NCBI GenBank assembly: GCA_003489085.1
Contig: DNJM01000163.1
Location: 3,703-13,075 of the forward strand
DNA length: 9,373 bases
Direction: 5' to 3'
Source of the DNA: Lachnospiraceae bacterium
GTDB lineage: Bacteria; Bacillota; Clostridia; Lachnospirales; Lachnospiraceae
The notes below the pieces were generated by a model. The model saw nothing but the letters and a program-made list of their open reading frames with translations. It did no database searches and had not been told where the DNA came from. The stretch's first letter is position 1, and every line of letters begins with the position of its first letter. Shown piece after piece: positions 1 through 7,439 of the stretch. The translations under genes and the position numbers were made by a program.

Positions 1-675
1 CTTCATGACTTTTCCGTTTGCATTCCGGGAGGAAAGACGACGGCGGTGATCGGTGATAACGGTTCCGGAAAATCTACGGTCATGAAACTGATACAGGGAT
101 TCTACCAGCCTGATTCGGGAGAAATATGGGTTGGAGGAAACAGGATAAGTGAAACGAGTCCCCGGGAATGTCATAAAAAATTTGGCTATGTACTCCAGAA
201 CAATCCGCTGATGTCAGGTACGATCCGGGATAATATTCTGTATGGCACAGAAGGAGAAGCGCCGGAGGAAGAGATGAAAAAAGCGGCCAGAGAAGCCAGA
301 GCGGATTCTTTTATAGATGCGCTTCCCAAAGGATATGATACGACTCTTGGAGAGGCGGGGAACCGTTTGTCAAGCGGTCAGAAACAGAGGATTGCCATTG
401 CCAGGGCATTGATTGCGAAGCCGGATTATCTGATACTCGACGAGGCGGGGGCGAGTCTGGATCATGACACATATATGCAGATCTATCATGGTATCAGGAA
501 GAAGATGGAAGGCAATACCATTGTTTTCATCGCCCATGATATGCGTGAGATTGCAGAAGCAGACTATCTGGTCGTTATGCATCACGGCCGTTTGGAAGCC
601 TGCGGAACCCATGAAGAAGTACTTGCCGTAAGCAGGACTTATCAGGAATATCTGCAGTCCGCTGAGGCATCTTAA
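1..675 (+). CDS. ABC exporter, C-terminal ATP-binding domain (5' partial)
   Basis: This is the nucleotide-binding domain that ends an ABC exporter subunit. It hydrolyses ATP to drive export through a membrane domain that must lie upstream of the window. The frame is open from base 1 (LHDFSVCIPGG...), so the GTG at 46 is not a real start. In the 224 visible residues I see Walker A GDNGSGKST (18-26), the Q-loop Gln in YVLQNN (about 66), the signature LSSGQKQR (about 123-130), Walker B YLILDE with the catalytic Glu (143-148), a D-loop ASLD, and the switch His in FIAHD (about 179). The stretch from FIDALPKGYDTTLGEAG into the signature is typical of exporter-type (ABCB/MsbA-like) domains rather than importers. 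Small departures are LSSGQ for LSGGQ and ASLD for SALD; neither removes a catalytic residue. The substrate cannot be told from this part. The stop at 673-675 lies 18 bases before the next gene. Confidence 0.93.
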   Translation, partial: LHDFSVCIPGGKTTAVIGDNGSGKSTVMKLIQGFYQPDSGEIWVGGNRISETSPRECHKKFGYVLQNNPLMSGTIRDNILYGTEGEAPEEEMKKAAREARADSFIDALPKGYDTTLGEAGNRLSSGQKQRIAIARALIAKPDYLILDEAGASLDHDTYMQIYHGIRKKMEGNTIVFIAHDMREIAEADYLVVMHHGRLEACGTHEEVLAVSRTYQEYLQSAEAS

Positions 676-682
676 AAGAAAG

Positions 683-687
683 AAGGA
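683..687 (+). promoter_or_regulatory. Ribosome binding site deciding the start of the 694 gene
   Basis: AAGGA lies 6 bases before the ATG at 694 and directly abuts the alternative ATG at 688. Only the 694 start has a workable spacing, and it gives a normal Met-Lys-Lys signal-peptide beginning. Confidence 0.6.
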
Positions 688-693
688 ATGATT

Positions 694-1182
694 ATGAAGA
701 AATTTACGATTGTGTCTTCCCTGCTTTTCGTGTTACTGTTTTGTGGGATGGTGGGATATGTGGCGTCGTCCGAAGACTTTACGCCTCCAAAGGAGGAGGA
801 AGAAGCGGCCGTGCCTGAAGAAGAAGACAGGGAAGCGCCTGTCTGGAATAAGACAGTGGATGAACTCGTCTCATTTCTGGAGGAGAAGGGGCTGATCCAT
901 GCAGACAGTAAAGTAACGCTCAGTGCGGAAGGGCTGTGTACGCTTGCGCTAAAGTATGACGGAGCCGAAATATACTGGTGGGATCTGGAGAATCTGGCCC
1001 CGGAATCCGGCGAGTATCAGGCATATGAGAGTCTCAGGACAAAAGGCGAGATCGATTTATATGGAGCCGGTACGATTATTATGCCGAAGAAAAACGGTCC
1101 TTTTGCACTTTTATTAACCTATTATGAAGGCGATGTGCAGGCGTTAGAAAAAGCGTTTGGAGAATTTGGTCAGGAGAATTGA
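694..1182 (+). CDS. Hypothetical exported or membrane-anchored protein, 162 aa
   Basis: I do not recognise the family. The protein starts MKK, followed by a hydrophobic segment at about residues 5-24, which fits a signal peptide or a single N-terminal membrane anchor. A Pro/Glu-rich acidic stretch follows (about 27-49), which looks like an extended linker. The remainder (about 50-160) has alternating hydrophobic and charged residues and could be a small folded domain outside the membrane. The Cys in LLFC is not a convincing lipobox, because Phe occupies the -1 position. The ATG at 694 is preferred over 688 because of ribosome-site spacing. The gene sits between an exporter ATPase and a LytTR regulator, and its stop lies 3 bases before the regulator's start, so the three are probably cotranscribed. 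An accessory role in export or signal sensing is only a guess from position. Confidence 0.7.
   Translation: MKKFTIVSSLLFVLLFCGMVGYVASSEDFTPPKEEEEAAVPEEEDREAPVWNKTVDELVSFLEEKGLIHADSKVTLSAEGLCTLALKYDGAEIYWWDLENLAPESGEYQAYESLRTKGEIDLYGAGTIIMPKKNGPFALLLTYYEGDVQALEKAFGEFGQEN
1172..1176 (+). promoter_or_regulatory. Ribosome binding site for the LytTR gene
   Basis: AGGAG inside the end of the upstream gene lies 9 bases before the ATG at 1186. The TTG at 1183 and the ATG at 1192 are in the same frame but have a poorer codon or poorer spacing, so 1186 is the chosen start. The overlap with the upstream coding sequence suggests translational coupling. Confidence 0.6.
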
Positions 1183-1185
1183 TTG

Positions 1186-1950
1186 ATGAAAATGAAGCTT
1201 GTTCTGGTAGAAAATGATGAGACATTGTGTACAGAGCTGAAAGAATTACTGGCGTTTTATAATGTATTTGATATTGTGAAAACCTTTGAGGGAATCAATG
1301 AAGCCAATAAATATATTTGTCTGAATGAGGTGGATGCGGTATTTATCAATCTTAGAACAGGCAATCCCAGATTCAGCGGGGACGGGGCTTTTCTGGCGTA
1401 TAATCTGTCCCAGATCAAGCCCGATGTTCTGGTGGCGCTGTATTCAGAAGAAAAACTGGAAGCGAGCCAGGTATTTAGCTGCGGCTGTGATGAGTACTTT
1501 TTGCTTCCGTTTGAAACCCATGTGCTTCAGCGGGTGGTCAGAAGGCTGCAGTATTTGTTTGAATTGCTTCAGTATAAACGGTTATCGGTGAACCGTTCGA
1601 TTATGATCAAGACGAGGAACGGATATCAGCTGGTGGATATTGATAAGATTTTCTTTATTGAGCGAGTGGACAGAAAGAACAAGATGGTGATGGTGGACGG
1701 AAAGGAGATGATTCTTTCCGGATATTCCATGAATGAATTGGAACAGATTCTGGAAGGTTATAATTTTTACCGGTGCTATCAGTCTTTTATCGTGAATCTT
1801 TCCAAAGTATCTTATGTCCGTGCAGACAACGAAGCGAAAAATTTTGCTCTGATTTTCGACGGATATGCGGGGGAAGTTATGGTGAGCCGCGATAAATATA
1901 CGGAAGTACTGCAGCTTCTGAAAAGTAAATATGCGAAGCTTACGCTTTAG
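1186..1950 (+). CDS. LytTR-family DNA-binding regulator with degenerate receiver domain
   Basis: This 254-residue protein has the two-domain plan of AgrA/LytR-type response regulators. Residues about 3-125 form a receiver-like fold (KLVLVENDE at the start, DEYFLLPF near the end). Residues about 138-245 form a LytTR DNA-binding domain, recognisable from IFFIERVDRKNK, FYRCYQSFIVNLSKV and VMVSRDKY. Aligned by eye with normal receivers, the phospho-acceptor Asp is Asn55 (VFINL for VFLDI), the conserved Thr/Ser position is Leu85, and the conserved Lys before Pro is Leu107 (LLPF for LKPF). One acidic-pocket residue also reads Asn (E9-N10-D11). It is therefore probably not controlled by ordinary phosphorylation. 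No histidine kinase is visible nearby. Targets are unknown; the flanking exporter and its own operon are natural candidates. LytTR identification is firm; regulatory behaviour is inferred. Confidence 0.88.
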   Translation: MKMKLVLVENDETLCTELKELLAFYNVFDIVKTFEGINEANKYICLNEVDAVFINLRTGNPRFSGDGAFLAYNLSQIKPDVLVALYSEEKLEASQVFSCGCDEYFLLPFETHVLQRVVRRLQYLFELLQYKRLSVNRSIMIKTRNGYQLVDIDKIFFIERVDRKNKMVMVDGKEMILSGYSMNELEQILEGYNFYRCYQSFIVNLSKVSYVRADNEAKNFALIFDGYAGEVMVSRDKYTEVLQLLKSKYAKLTL

Positions 1951-1956
1951 GAGGAG
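1949..1956 (+). promoter_or_regulatory. Strong ribosome binding site overlapping the LytTR stop codon
   Basis: AGGAGGAG begins within the TAG stop (1948-1950) of the LytTR gene and ends 4 bases before the ATG at 1961; its AGGAG-to-ATG distance is normal. It rules against the earlier in-frame ATG at 1931, which lies inside the LytTR gene, and suggests coupled translation. Confidence 0.7.
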
Positions 1957-1960
1957 AAAG

Positions 1961-2896
1961 ATGAAGTCAAAAGTTTTATCGTTTGCCGAATATGATCAGG
2001 TGGATATCAGTATGTACAAGCAAATATTCACGCTTGATGAGAAGGCGTACAAGAAAGAAATGGATTTTATTAAGAACAAAAACAGCACATGGGAAGAAGC
2101 GGGGGAAGTTACGGACGGAGCGCTTATTGTATGCGACATGGAATCGGCAAATCCGTTTTTTAGCAGAGAGAACCTGAAAATCATGGTAGGACAGGGGTTC
2201 TTTCACAAGAAGCTGGAAGCGATGTGCGTTGGGCTGAAAAAAGGAACGGCCGGTGTGCTGGACGTCGATGGGGAGAAAGTGACCGTAACGGTCCGTTCCA
2301 TTCAGCAAAAAAAAGTTCCTGCTCTCACCGATGAGATGATAGAAGCTCTGGGTATTGAAGGAGTGAACGATGTAGAACAATATGAGAATCATCTGATCCG
2401 GGAGCAGAAAAAGAAAATTGCGGAAAACGAGGGTTACGAAGCCGTTCAATATGTGATGGATAAAGTATTTGAGACCAGTACGTTCGATCTTAAGAAAGCT
2501 GACTGGAAGGAAATGACAAATCATGAAATTAACAGATTGAAGGCAATCTCCAGAGAACAAGGGTTGAATCTGGAAACCATGACGCCAGAGGACTTTGAAG
2601 GGAAGATGCCGTTCTCAAGCTATCATGAATTATTCGCAAGCGTGCAGAATGATTCATGGGACAGGCTCTGCGGCTATCTTCTGGGGCGGGAATATGCAGA
2701 AAAAGACGGCGTCGGATATACGATGGAACAGTATCGCAGTGATATAGAAGATTACATGAAATTTTGGCATGAGACCAAAGAAAATGCGGAAAAGATTAAT
2801 ACCTTTGATTATTCGGAAATCACGTTTTATGTAACCTATTATTATAAAAAAGTAAAAGAATACGTGACGGAAAACTTTTTCAAGGAGGAAAAATAG
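1961..2896 (+). CDS. Trigger-factor-like protein lacking the ribosome-binding domain
   Basis: The 311-residue product resembles the middle and C-terminal parts of trigger factor, the chaperone and peptidyl-prolyl isomerase. Residues about 45-117 look like its FKBP-type domain (ENLKIMVGQGFFHKKLEAM, then GLKKGT). The junction KKVPALTDEMIEALG (117-131) matches the 'lPeldDEfak.lg' link that leads into the C-terminal arms, here residues about 135-305, which are charged and probably helical. Trigger factor is normally about 430 residues. This protein has no N-terminal ribosome-binding domain with a GFRxGKxP-type loop, and the FKBP part lacks most of the FPxxY...LAGK segment, so isomerase activity is doubtful. 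There is no signal peptide, so it should be cytoplasmic. The next gene, a thioredoxin, starts on the base after its stop. A distant SurA/PrsA-like relationship is the main alternative. Confidence 0.65.
   Translation: MKSKVLSFAEYDQVDISMYKQIFTLDEKAYKKEMDFIKNKNSTWEEAGEVTDGALIVCDMESANPFFSRENLKIMVGQGFFHKKLEAMCVGLKKGTAGVLDVDGEKVTVTVRSIQQKKVPALTDEMIEALGIEGVNDVEQYENHLIREQKKKIAENEGYEAVQYVMDKVFETSTFDLKKADWKEMTNHEINRLKAISREQGLNLETMTPEDFEGKMPFSSYHELFASVQNDSWDRLCGYLLGREYAEKDGVGYTMEQYRSDIEDYMKFWHETKENAEKINTFDYSEITFYVTYYYKKVKEYVTENFFKEEK
2882..2888 (+). promoter_or_regulatory. Ribosome binding site for the thioredoxin gene
   Basis: AAGGAGG lies inside the last codons of the trigger-factor-like gene, 8 bases before the ATG at 2897. 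Stop and start are immediately adjacent, which fits translational coupling of the two genes. Confidence 0.65.
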
Positions 2897-3211
2897 ATGG
2901 CAATTCAGTATGCAGATAATGAAAGTTTTAAAGAGCAGATTAAGGAAGGGTTCGTGATCGTGGATTTCTTTTCCGCAACATGCGTACCGTGTAAGGCGTT
3001 TTCTCGTATTTTGGAGGAGTTAGACGCAGAGCTTCCGTTTATCAATATCGTAAAAGTGAATACCACCGATTATCCGAAGCTGGGCAAGGAGAATCGTATT
3101 TTTGGGGTTCCAACCGTTCATTTCTACAAGGACGGTGAAAAGAAGTTTGAAAAAGTGGGCGTAATGGAAGTGGATGAAATAAAAGAGAAGATCACAGAAT
3201 TCATGTATTAA
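2897..3211 (+). CDS. Thioredoxin-like protein with CVPC active site
   Basis: This 104-residue protein has the size and layout of a cytoplasmic thioredoxin, a dithiol/disulfide reductase. Visible landmarks are the buried Asp in IVDFF (Asp23), the active site CVPC (Cys29-Cys32), and the cis-proline loop FGVPTVHFYKDG (Pro72). Two features are unusual: the residue after the first Cys is Val rather than Gly, and the Trp that normally precedes it is Thr (SATCVPC for WAxWCGPC). In this family the CxxC dipeptide tunes redox potential and partner choice, so it may not be the housekeeping thioredoxin. It abuts the trigger-factor-like gene and is followed 12 bases later by the M16C peptidase, so it is probably cotranscribed with both. 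No thioredoxin reductase gene is visible here. The fold assignment is firm; partner and direction of reaction are unknown. Confidence 0.92.
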   Translation: MAIQYADNESFKEQIKEGFVIVDFFSATCVPCKAFSRILEELDAELPFINIVKVNTTDYPKLGKENRIFGVPTVHFYKDGEKKFEKVGVMEVDEIKEKITEFMY

Positions 3212-3223
3212 GAGGGAACGAAT

Positions 3224-6001
3224 ATGGAAATCGGGGAAAAAATCTATGGATTTGAAGTTAAAGAAAAGAAGTATGTGCGGGAGGTCGAAGGAGATATTAT
3301 TCAGATGGAGCACCTGTCAACCGGAGCGCAGGTCGTCGTCATAGACAATCAGGACGTTAAAAAGAGCTTTCTGGTTGGATTTCGGACCATACCAAAGGAC
3401 AGCACGGGAGTTTTCCATATTCTGGAGCATTCTGTGCTGAATGGTTCCCGCAGATATCCGGACAAAGCTACGTTCGTCAATCTGATGAAACATTCCATGG
3501 CAGAATTCGTCAATGCAATTACATATCCGGATCATACGGTATATCCCTTTTGCACAGAGAATGAGAAGGATTTTATGAATCTGATGGACGTCTATCTAAA
3601 CGCGGTATTTTGTCCGAATGTTCTTACGGATAAAGAGATCTTTGAACAGGAGGGCTGGCATTTTCAGTGCGAAGACGGAAAAGCTCCGGAGATTAACGGC
3701 GTTGTCTATAATGAGATGAAGGGTGTTTTCTCATCCCTGGACAGCATATTAGAGGATGAAATGTCTAAGGCAATGTTTCCGGAAACGGCTTATCGTTTTG
3801 TAGCAGGAGGATTCCCGGATACGATTCCCGCGCTGTCTTATGAGGAATTTCTGGAATATTACAGGACATTTTATAATGCTTCCAACTGCTGTATTGTCCT
3901 ATATGGGAGAATGAATACGGAACAATTGTTTGAGTATATTGACAAAGTTTATCTGGGAAAAATGAAACGATCAAAACCTGCGAAGCCGGTTATGCTGCAG
4001 AAACCCGTAAAGAGAATCCGAAATAAGCTGTATGATAAGGAGAAGTTCGGCGATCAGGGTGTGTTTGCGTCATGCACCTATAGTCTGGGCGATTTTGACA
4101 ACCGGGAACGTATGAATGCAGTCTATATCCTTATGCAGGCGATTATGGGGGAGGACGAGGCGCCGATGAAGAAAGGGCTTATTCAGAGCCTGGGAATCCC
4201 GGAGATTCAGTATTTTATCATGGATGGTATCAGACAGCCCTATCTTGCCGTTAAAATAAAGAATACAGACAAAGAAACTGCCGGCCGGTTGAAAACGGTT
4301 ATCACAGAACAGGCGGACAGACTTTGCAGAGAAGGAATCGGAGAAGAGGTATTGGTTTCGGCGATCAACCGTCTGGAATTCTGGATGAGGGAAAAGGGCG
4401 GGAGCCGGCCGGAGGGAATCGAATATGTGCTGGATATTGCCGACGGATGGGCGCAGGGAACCGGACCTTGCGAGATGATAGAATTTGAAGAGACCTATGT
4501 GAAGATGCGGACTCTTGTAAAGGAAGGATATTTTGAATCACTTCTGAGGGAAATCCTTTTGGAAAATGCTCATGAGGCAGAGGCTTACCTGGAACCTCTT
4601 GAAAAGGCCGAAGAGAAGGGGAAGGAAGAAGAGACAGAAGACCTGCCGGGTCTGTCTGCGGATGATCTGCTTCATAAGAAGGATGAGCCGCTTACAAGGG
4701 CAGAGGAAGAATCCGGTATTACATACCTGAGGCAGGAGATCCCTTCAAAAGGAGTGGCATATCAAAGCTGCTATTTTGATATCAGTGATCTAAAGCCGGA
4801 GAAAGTTCCTTATGCGAAGCTGTTTTCCGAACTTCTGGGCAGTCTTCCTACGAGAACGCACAGCCTGGAAGAATTAGTGATTGAGAAGAACATGTGGCTT
4901 GGAAATGCAAGGGCTTATCTGGAAGCGTACACCAATGCAGATGATATTCGGCATGTCAGGCTTAAATTTGTGATGGATATCAGCTGTCTGGAACAGAATC
5001 TTCCAAGAGCGGTAAAACTGGGGGAAGAGCTGCTGTATGATACCATTTTGGAGCAACCGGAGATCATTCTGAAAAGGATCAGGCAGAGCCGGATGGAACT
5101 GGAGAGGGGATTTGTTACCAGTGGGAACAGCTATGCGTCCGGACGTGCGGCCGCACACTATATGCTGGAAGGAGCGGCAAGGGAACGCTATAACGGAATT
5201 CACTATTATCAGTTCTTAGGAAAGCTTCTGAAGAACTTTGACGCGGACCAGGGGCAGATTATCCGGGAACTTAAGGAAATTCAGGAGAAGCTTTGCCGTA
5301 AATCTAATCTGGTGATGAGTTTTACAGGCACAGAGAAAGCTTACGGCGATTTCCGCCAGTTGATCGCAGCTTCCGGGTTCTGTGGCAGTGCAAGGGAAAG
5401 GGAACCCGGATGGTATCAGGATAAATTGCTTCCCGGGAAATCAGAGGCATTTATCATTCCGTCGGAGGTATCCTATGTTGCGCTTGGAGGAATCGGGGAA
5501 TATACCGGTAAGGATTATCTTCTTGGCAGAATGGTGAGTTTCGATTATCTGTGGGCAAAGATCCGCGCTGAAGGAGGGGCTTACGGCTGCCAGATGTCTG
5601 TACTCCCAAATCAAAGCTGGACCATGAGCTCCTATCGAGATCCGAACGTAAAAAGGACGATAGAAGCCTTCCGCAACACTTCAAGTTGGCTGAAAGATCT
5701 TGAATTAGGAGAGCAGGAGCTTCTGAATTATAAGATTGGCGCAGTTGCCGGATATGACCGGACTCCCAAAACATATGTACAGGCAAAACGAATGGATTCC
5801 TGGTATCTGCGGCAGGAAGAACCGCAGGTCAGGGCAAAGGTCAGAGAAGGGTTGTTAAAGGCGTCGGAAGAAGATTTGAAAAACAGGCGTCAGGCGATGG
5901 AGAGCTTTGCCGGAGAGGGAACCGTCTGCGTTCTTGGAAACAGAGCGAGGATTGAAGAGGCGGCCGGCCAATTTGACAATGTAACGGTACTGATGGAGTA
6001 A
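3224..6001 (+). CDS. M16C (PreP/insulinase-type) zinc metallopeptidase
   Basis: The 925-residue product belongs to peptidase family M16, subfamily C, which degrades unfolded peptides inside a closed two-halved chamber. The inverted zinc motif HxxEH is present as HILEH (His65, Glu68, His69), within the PreP-like context GVFHILEHSVLNGSRRYP. The distal zinc ligand is probably Glu164 in VYNEMKG, about 95 residues further on, as expected. The N-terminal half covers about residues 25-450. A Glu/Lys-rich linker lies at about 458-478, and the M16C-associated and C-terminal domains follow, including GGAYG (784-788) and the closing YDRTPKTYVQAKRMDSWYL region. No signal peptide is seen, so the enzyme is probably cytoplasmic. 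The ATG at 3224 has GAGGGA about 7 bases upstream. The next gene, an M18 aminopeptidase, begins 22 bases after the stop, which suggests stepwise breakdown of peptides. Confidence 0.93.
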   Translation: MEIGEKIYGFEVKEKKYVREVEGDIIQMEHLSTGAQVVVIDNQDVKKSFLVGFRTIPKDSTGVFHILEHSVLNGSRRYPDKATFVNLMKHSMAEFVNAITYPDHTVYPFCTENEKDFMNLMDVYLNAVFCPNVLTDKEIFEQEGWHFQCEDGKAPEINGVVYNEMKGVFSSLDSILEDEMSKAMFPETAYRFVAGGFPDTIPALSYEEFLEYYRTFYNASNCCIVLYGRMNTEQLFEYIDKVYLGKMKRSKPAKPVMLQKPVKRIRNKLYDKEKFGDQGVFASCTYSLGDFDNRERMNAVYILMQAIMGEDEAPMKKGLIQSLGIPEIQYFIMDGIRQPYLAVKIKNTDKETAGRLKTVITEQADRLCREGIGEEVLVSAINRLEFWMREKGGSRPEGIEYVLDIADGWAQGTGPCEMIEFEETYVKMRTLVKEGYFESLLREILLENAHEAEAYLEPLEKAEEKGKEEETEDLPGLSADDLLHKKDEPLTRAEEESGITYLRQEIPSKGVAYQSCYFDISDLKPEKVPYAKLFSELLGSLPTRTHSLEELVIEKNMWLGNARAYLEAYTNADDIRHVRLKFVMDISCLEQNLPRAVKLGEELLYDTILEQPEIILKRIRQSRMELERGFVTSGNSYASGRAAAHYMLEGAARERYNGIHYYQFLGKLLKNFDADQGQIIRELKEIQEKLCRKSNLVMSFTGTEKAYGDFRQLIAASGFCGSAREREPGWYQDKLLPGKSEAFIIPSEVSYVALGGIGEYTGKDYLLGRMVSFDYLWAKIRAEGGAYGCQMSVLPNQSWTMSSYRDPNVKRTIEAFRNTSSWLKDLELGEQELLNYKIGAVAGYDRTPKTYVQAKRMDSWYLRQEEPQVRAKVREGLLKASEEDLKNRRQAMESFAGEGTVCVLGNRARIEEAAGQFDNVTVLME

Positions 6002-6023
6002 ATATTAAGGAGAAACGATAAAG

Positions 6024-7439
6024 ATGGAGAATAAGAATATCTGGCTGACGTACAGTGCAAAGGAGAAAGAAGAACTTCATAAAATCTGTGAATTATATAA
6101 GTCCTGGCTGGATAAAGGAAAAACGGAAAGAGAATGTGTGGAACTGGCGGTAGAACTGGCAGAAAAGGCGGGATATCATAATCTTGAGGAATATCTGTCA
6201 GAAGAGAGACAAATCCAGAAAGGGGAAAAAATTTATGCTGTCTGCATGAAAAAATGTATTGTGCTCTTTAGAATGGGAGCAGAGCCGATTTCTGCAGGCA
6301 TGAATATTCTTGGCGCCCACATCGACTCTCCGAGAATTGATATAAAACAGAATCCGCTTTATGAAAAAGATGATTTTACATATCTGGACACACACTATTA
6401 CGGGGGCATAAAAAAATACCAGTGGGTGACGCAGCCGTTAGCGCTTCATGGAGTGGTTGTCAAGAAAGACGGAAGCTGTGTGAATATCAGTATCGGCGAA
6501 AGAGAAGATGAACCAGTATTTGTCATTACGGATCTGCTGGTCCATCTGGCTTCAAAGCAACTGGAAAAGAAAGCAGGAGAAGTCATCGAAGGAGAAAAAC
6601 TGGATATCCTGGTCGGAAATTGTCCGATTGAACAGGATGAGAACTTGAAAGAAGAAAAAGAAACGGTGAAAGCCAATGTCCTGAAAATCCTGGAGGAAAC
6701 TTATGGGATTAGCGAAGAAGATTTTGCTTCTGCAGAACTGGAAATTGTACCGTCAGGAAAGGCGAGAGATATAGGATTTGACCGCAGTATGATACTGGCA
6801 TACGGGCAGGACGACCGTATCTGTGCATTTACTTCTATCATGGCTATGTTGAGTGTAGAAGACGGCAGTCGTACGGCGTGCTGTCTGTTAGTGGACAAAG
6901 AGGAAATCGGAAGCGTCGGCGCGACAGGAATGCATTCTCGATTTTTTGAAAATGTGGTAGCTGAGTTGATTGCTTTGACAGAAGGAGAGTCGGACATTAA
7001 GGTAAGAAGAGCGCTCGCAAATTCAAAAATGCTTTCTTCTGATGTGAGCGCGGCGTATGACCCTCAATTTGAAGAAGTGTTTGAAAAGCGCAGCGCGGCA
7101 TATCTAGCGAAGGGGCTTGCATTTAATAAATTTACAGGAAGCCATGGTAAAAGTGGTTCCAATGACGCGAACGCCGAATATCTGGGAGAAATACGCCGAA
7201 TCATGGAAGAAGCCGGGGCGGCGTACCAATTTGCGGAATTGGGCAAAGTAGATATCGGGGGAGGCGGTACGATCGCATATATTATGGCGAATTACGGCAT
7301 GGACGTCGTTGATTCAGGCGTGGCGGTGCTGAATATGCACGCGCCATATGAAGTGAGCAGCAAATCAGATATCTATCAGGCGGTGAAAGGCTATAAAGCA
7401 TTTTTGAAGTGGAGATGTGAGAATGAAAAGAGAGGATAA
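6024..7439 (+). CDS. apeA: M18-family aminopeptidase
   Basis: The 471-residue product matches family M18, dinuclear-zinc aminopeptidases related to aspartyl aminopeptidase that remove N-terminal residues, often acidic ones, from peptides. The metal and catalytic landmarks are all present: GAHIDSPR (His99, Asp101), GQDDRICAF (Asp263/264), DKEEIGS (Glu293/294), SSDVSAAYDP (Asp340) and NMHAPYE (His439). THYYGGIKKYQW (about 123-134) and NKFTGSHGKSGSNDANAEYL (368-386) resemble the clostridial group annotated as M18 aminopeptidase 1 (apeA), usually about 465 residues. The symbol is given on that memory and is less certain than the family. There is no signal peptide, so the enzyme is cytoplasmic. 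The ATG at 6024 has AAGGAG about 11 bases upstream. Its last 17 bases overlap the following cyuA gene, which implies coupled expression. Confidence 0.93.
   Translation: MENKNIWLTYSAKEKEELHKICELYKSWLDKGKTERECVELAVELAEKAGYHNLEEYLSEERQIQKGEKIYAVCMKKCIVLFRMGAEPISAGMNILGAHIDSPRIDIKQNPLYEKDDFTYLDTHYYGGIKKYQWVTQPLALHGVVVKKDGSCVNISIGEREDEPVFVITDLLVHLASKQLEKKAGEVIEGEKLDILVGNCPIEQDENLKEEKETVKANVLKILEETYGISEEDFASAELEIVPSGKARDIGFDRSMILAYGQDDRICAFTSIMAMLSVEDGSRTACCLLVDKEEIGSVGATGMHSRFFENVVAELIALTEGESDIKVRRALANSKMLSSDVSAAYDPQFEEVFEKRSAAYLAKGLAFNKFTGSHGKSGSNDANAEYLGEIRRIMEEAGAAYQFAELGKVDIGGGGTIAYIMANYGMDVVDSGVAVLNMHAPYEVSSKSDIYQAVKGYKAFLKWRCENEKRG
7411..7414 (+). promoter_or_regulatory. Ribosome binding site deciding the cyuA start
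   Basis: GGAG lies 8 bases before the ATG at 7423 but only 2 bases before the in-frame GTG at 7417. The ATG is therefore the likely start, giving a 17-base overlap with the M18 gene. Confidence 0.55.

Noticed and set aside
694..780. Lipoprotein signal in the exported protein (Cys in LLFC)
   Set aside because: Phe directly before the Cys does not fit a normal lipobox, and the hydrophobic run continues past it.
1931..1960. An earlier in-frame ATG for the trigger-factor-like gene
   Set aside because: It lies inside the LytTR gene and adds an Arg-rich stretch. The strong AGGAGGAG at 1949-1956 points to the ATG at 1961.
1976..2560. Minus-strand open frame of 194 codons
   Set aside because: It is opposite a well-supported gene, is Phe/Leu/His-rich as expected of a complementary frame, has no recognisable motif, and all neighbours run the other way.
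5454..5786. Minus-strand open frame of 110 codons opposite the M16C peptidase
   Set aside because: It is internal to a conserved peptidase domain and shows no recognisable motif.
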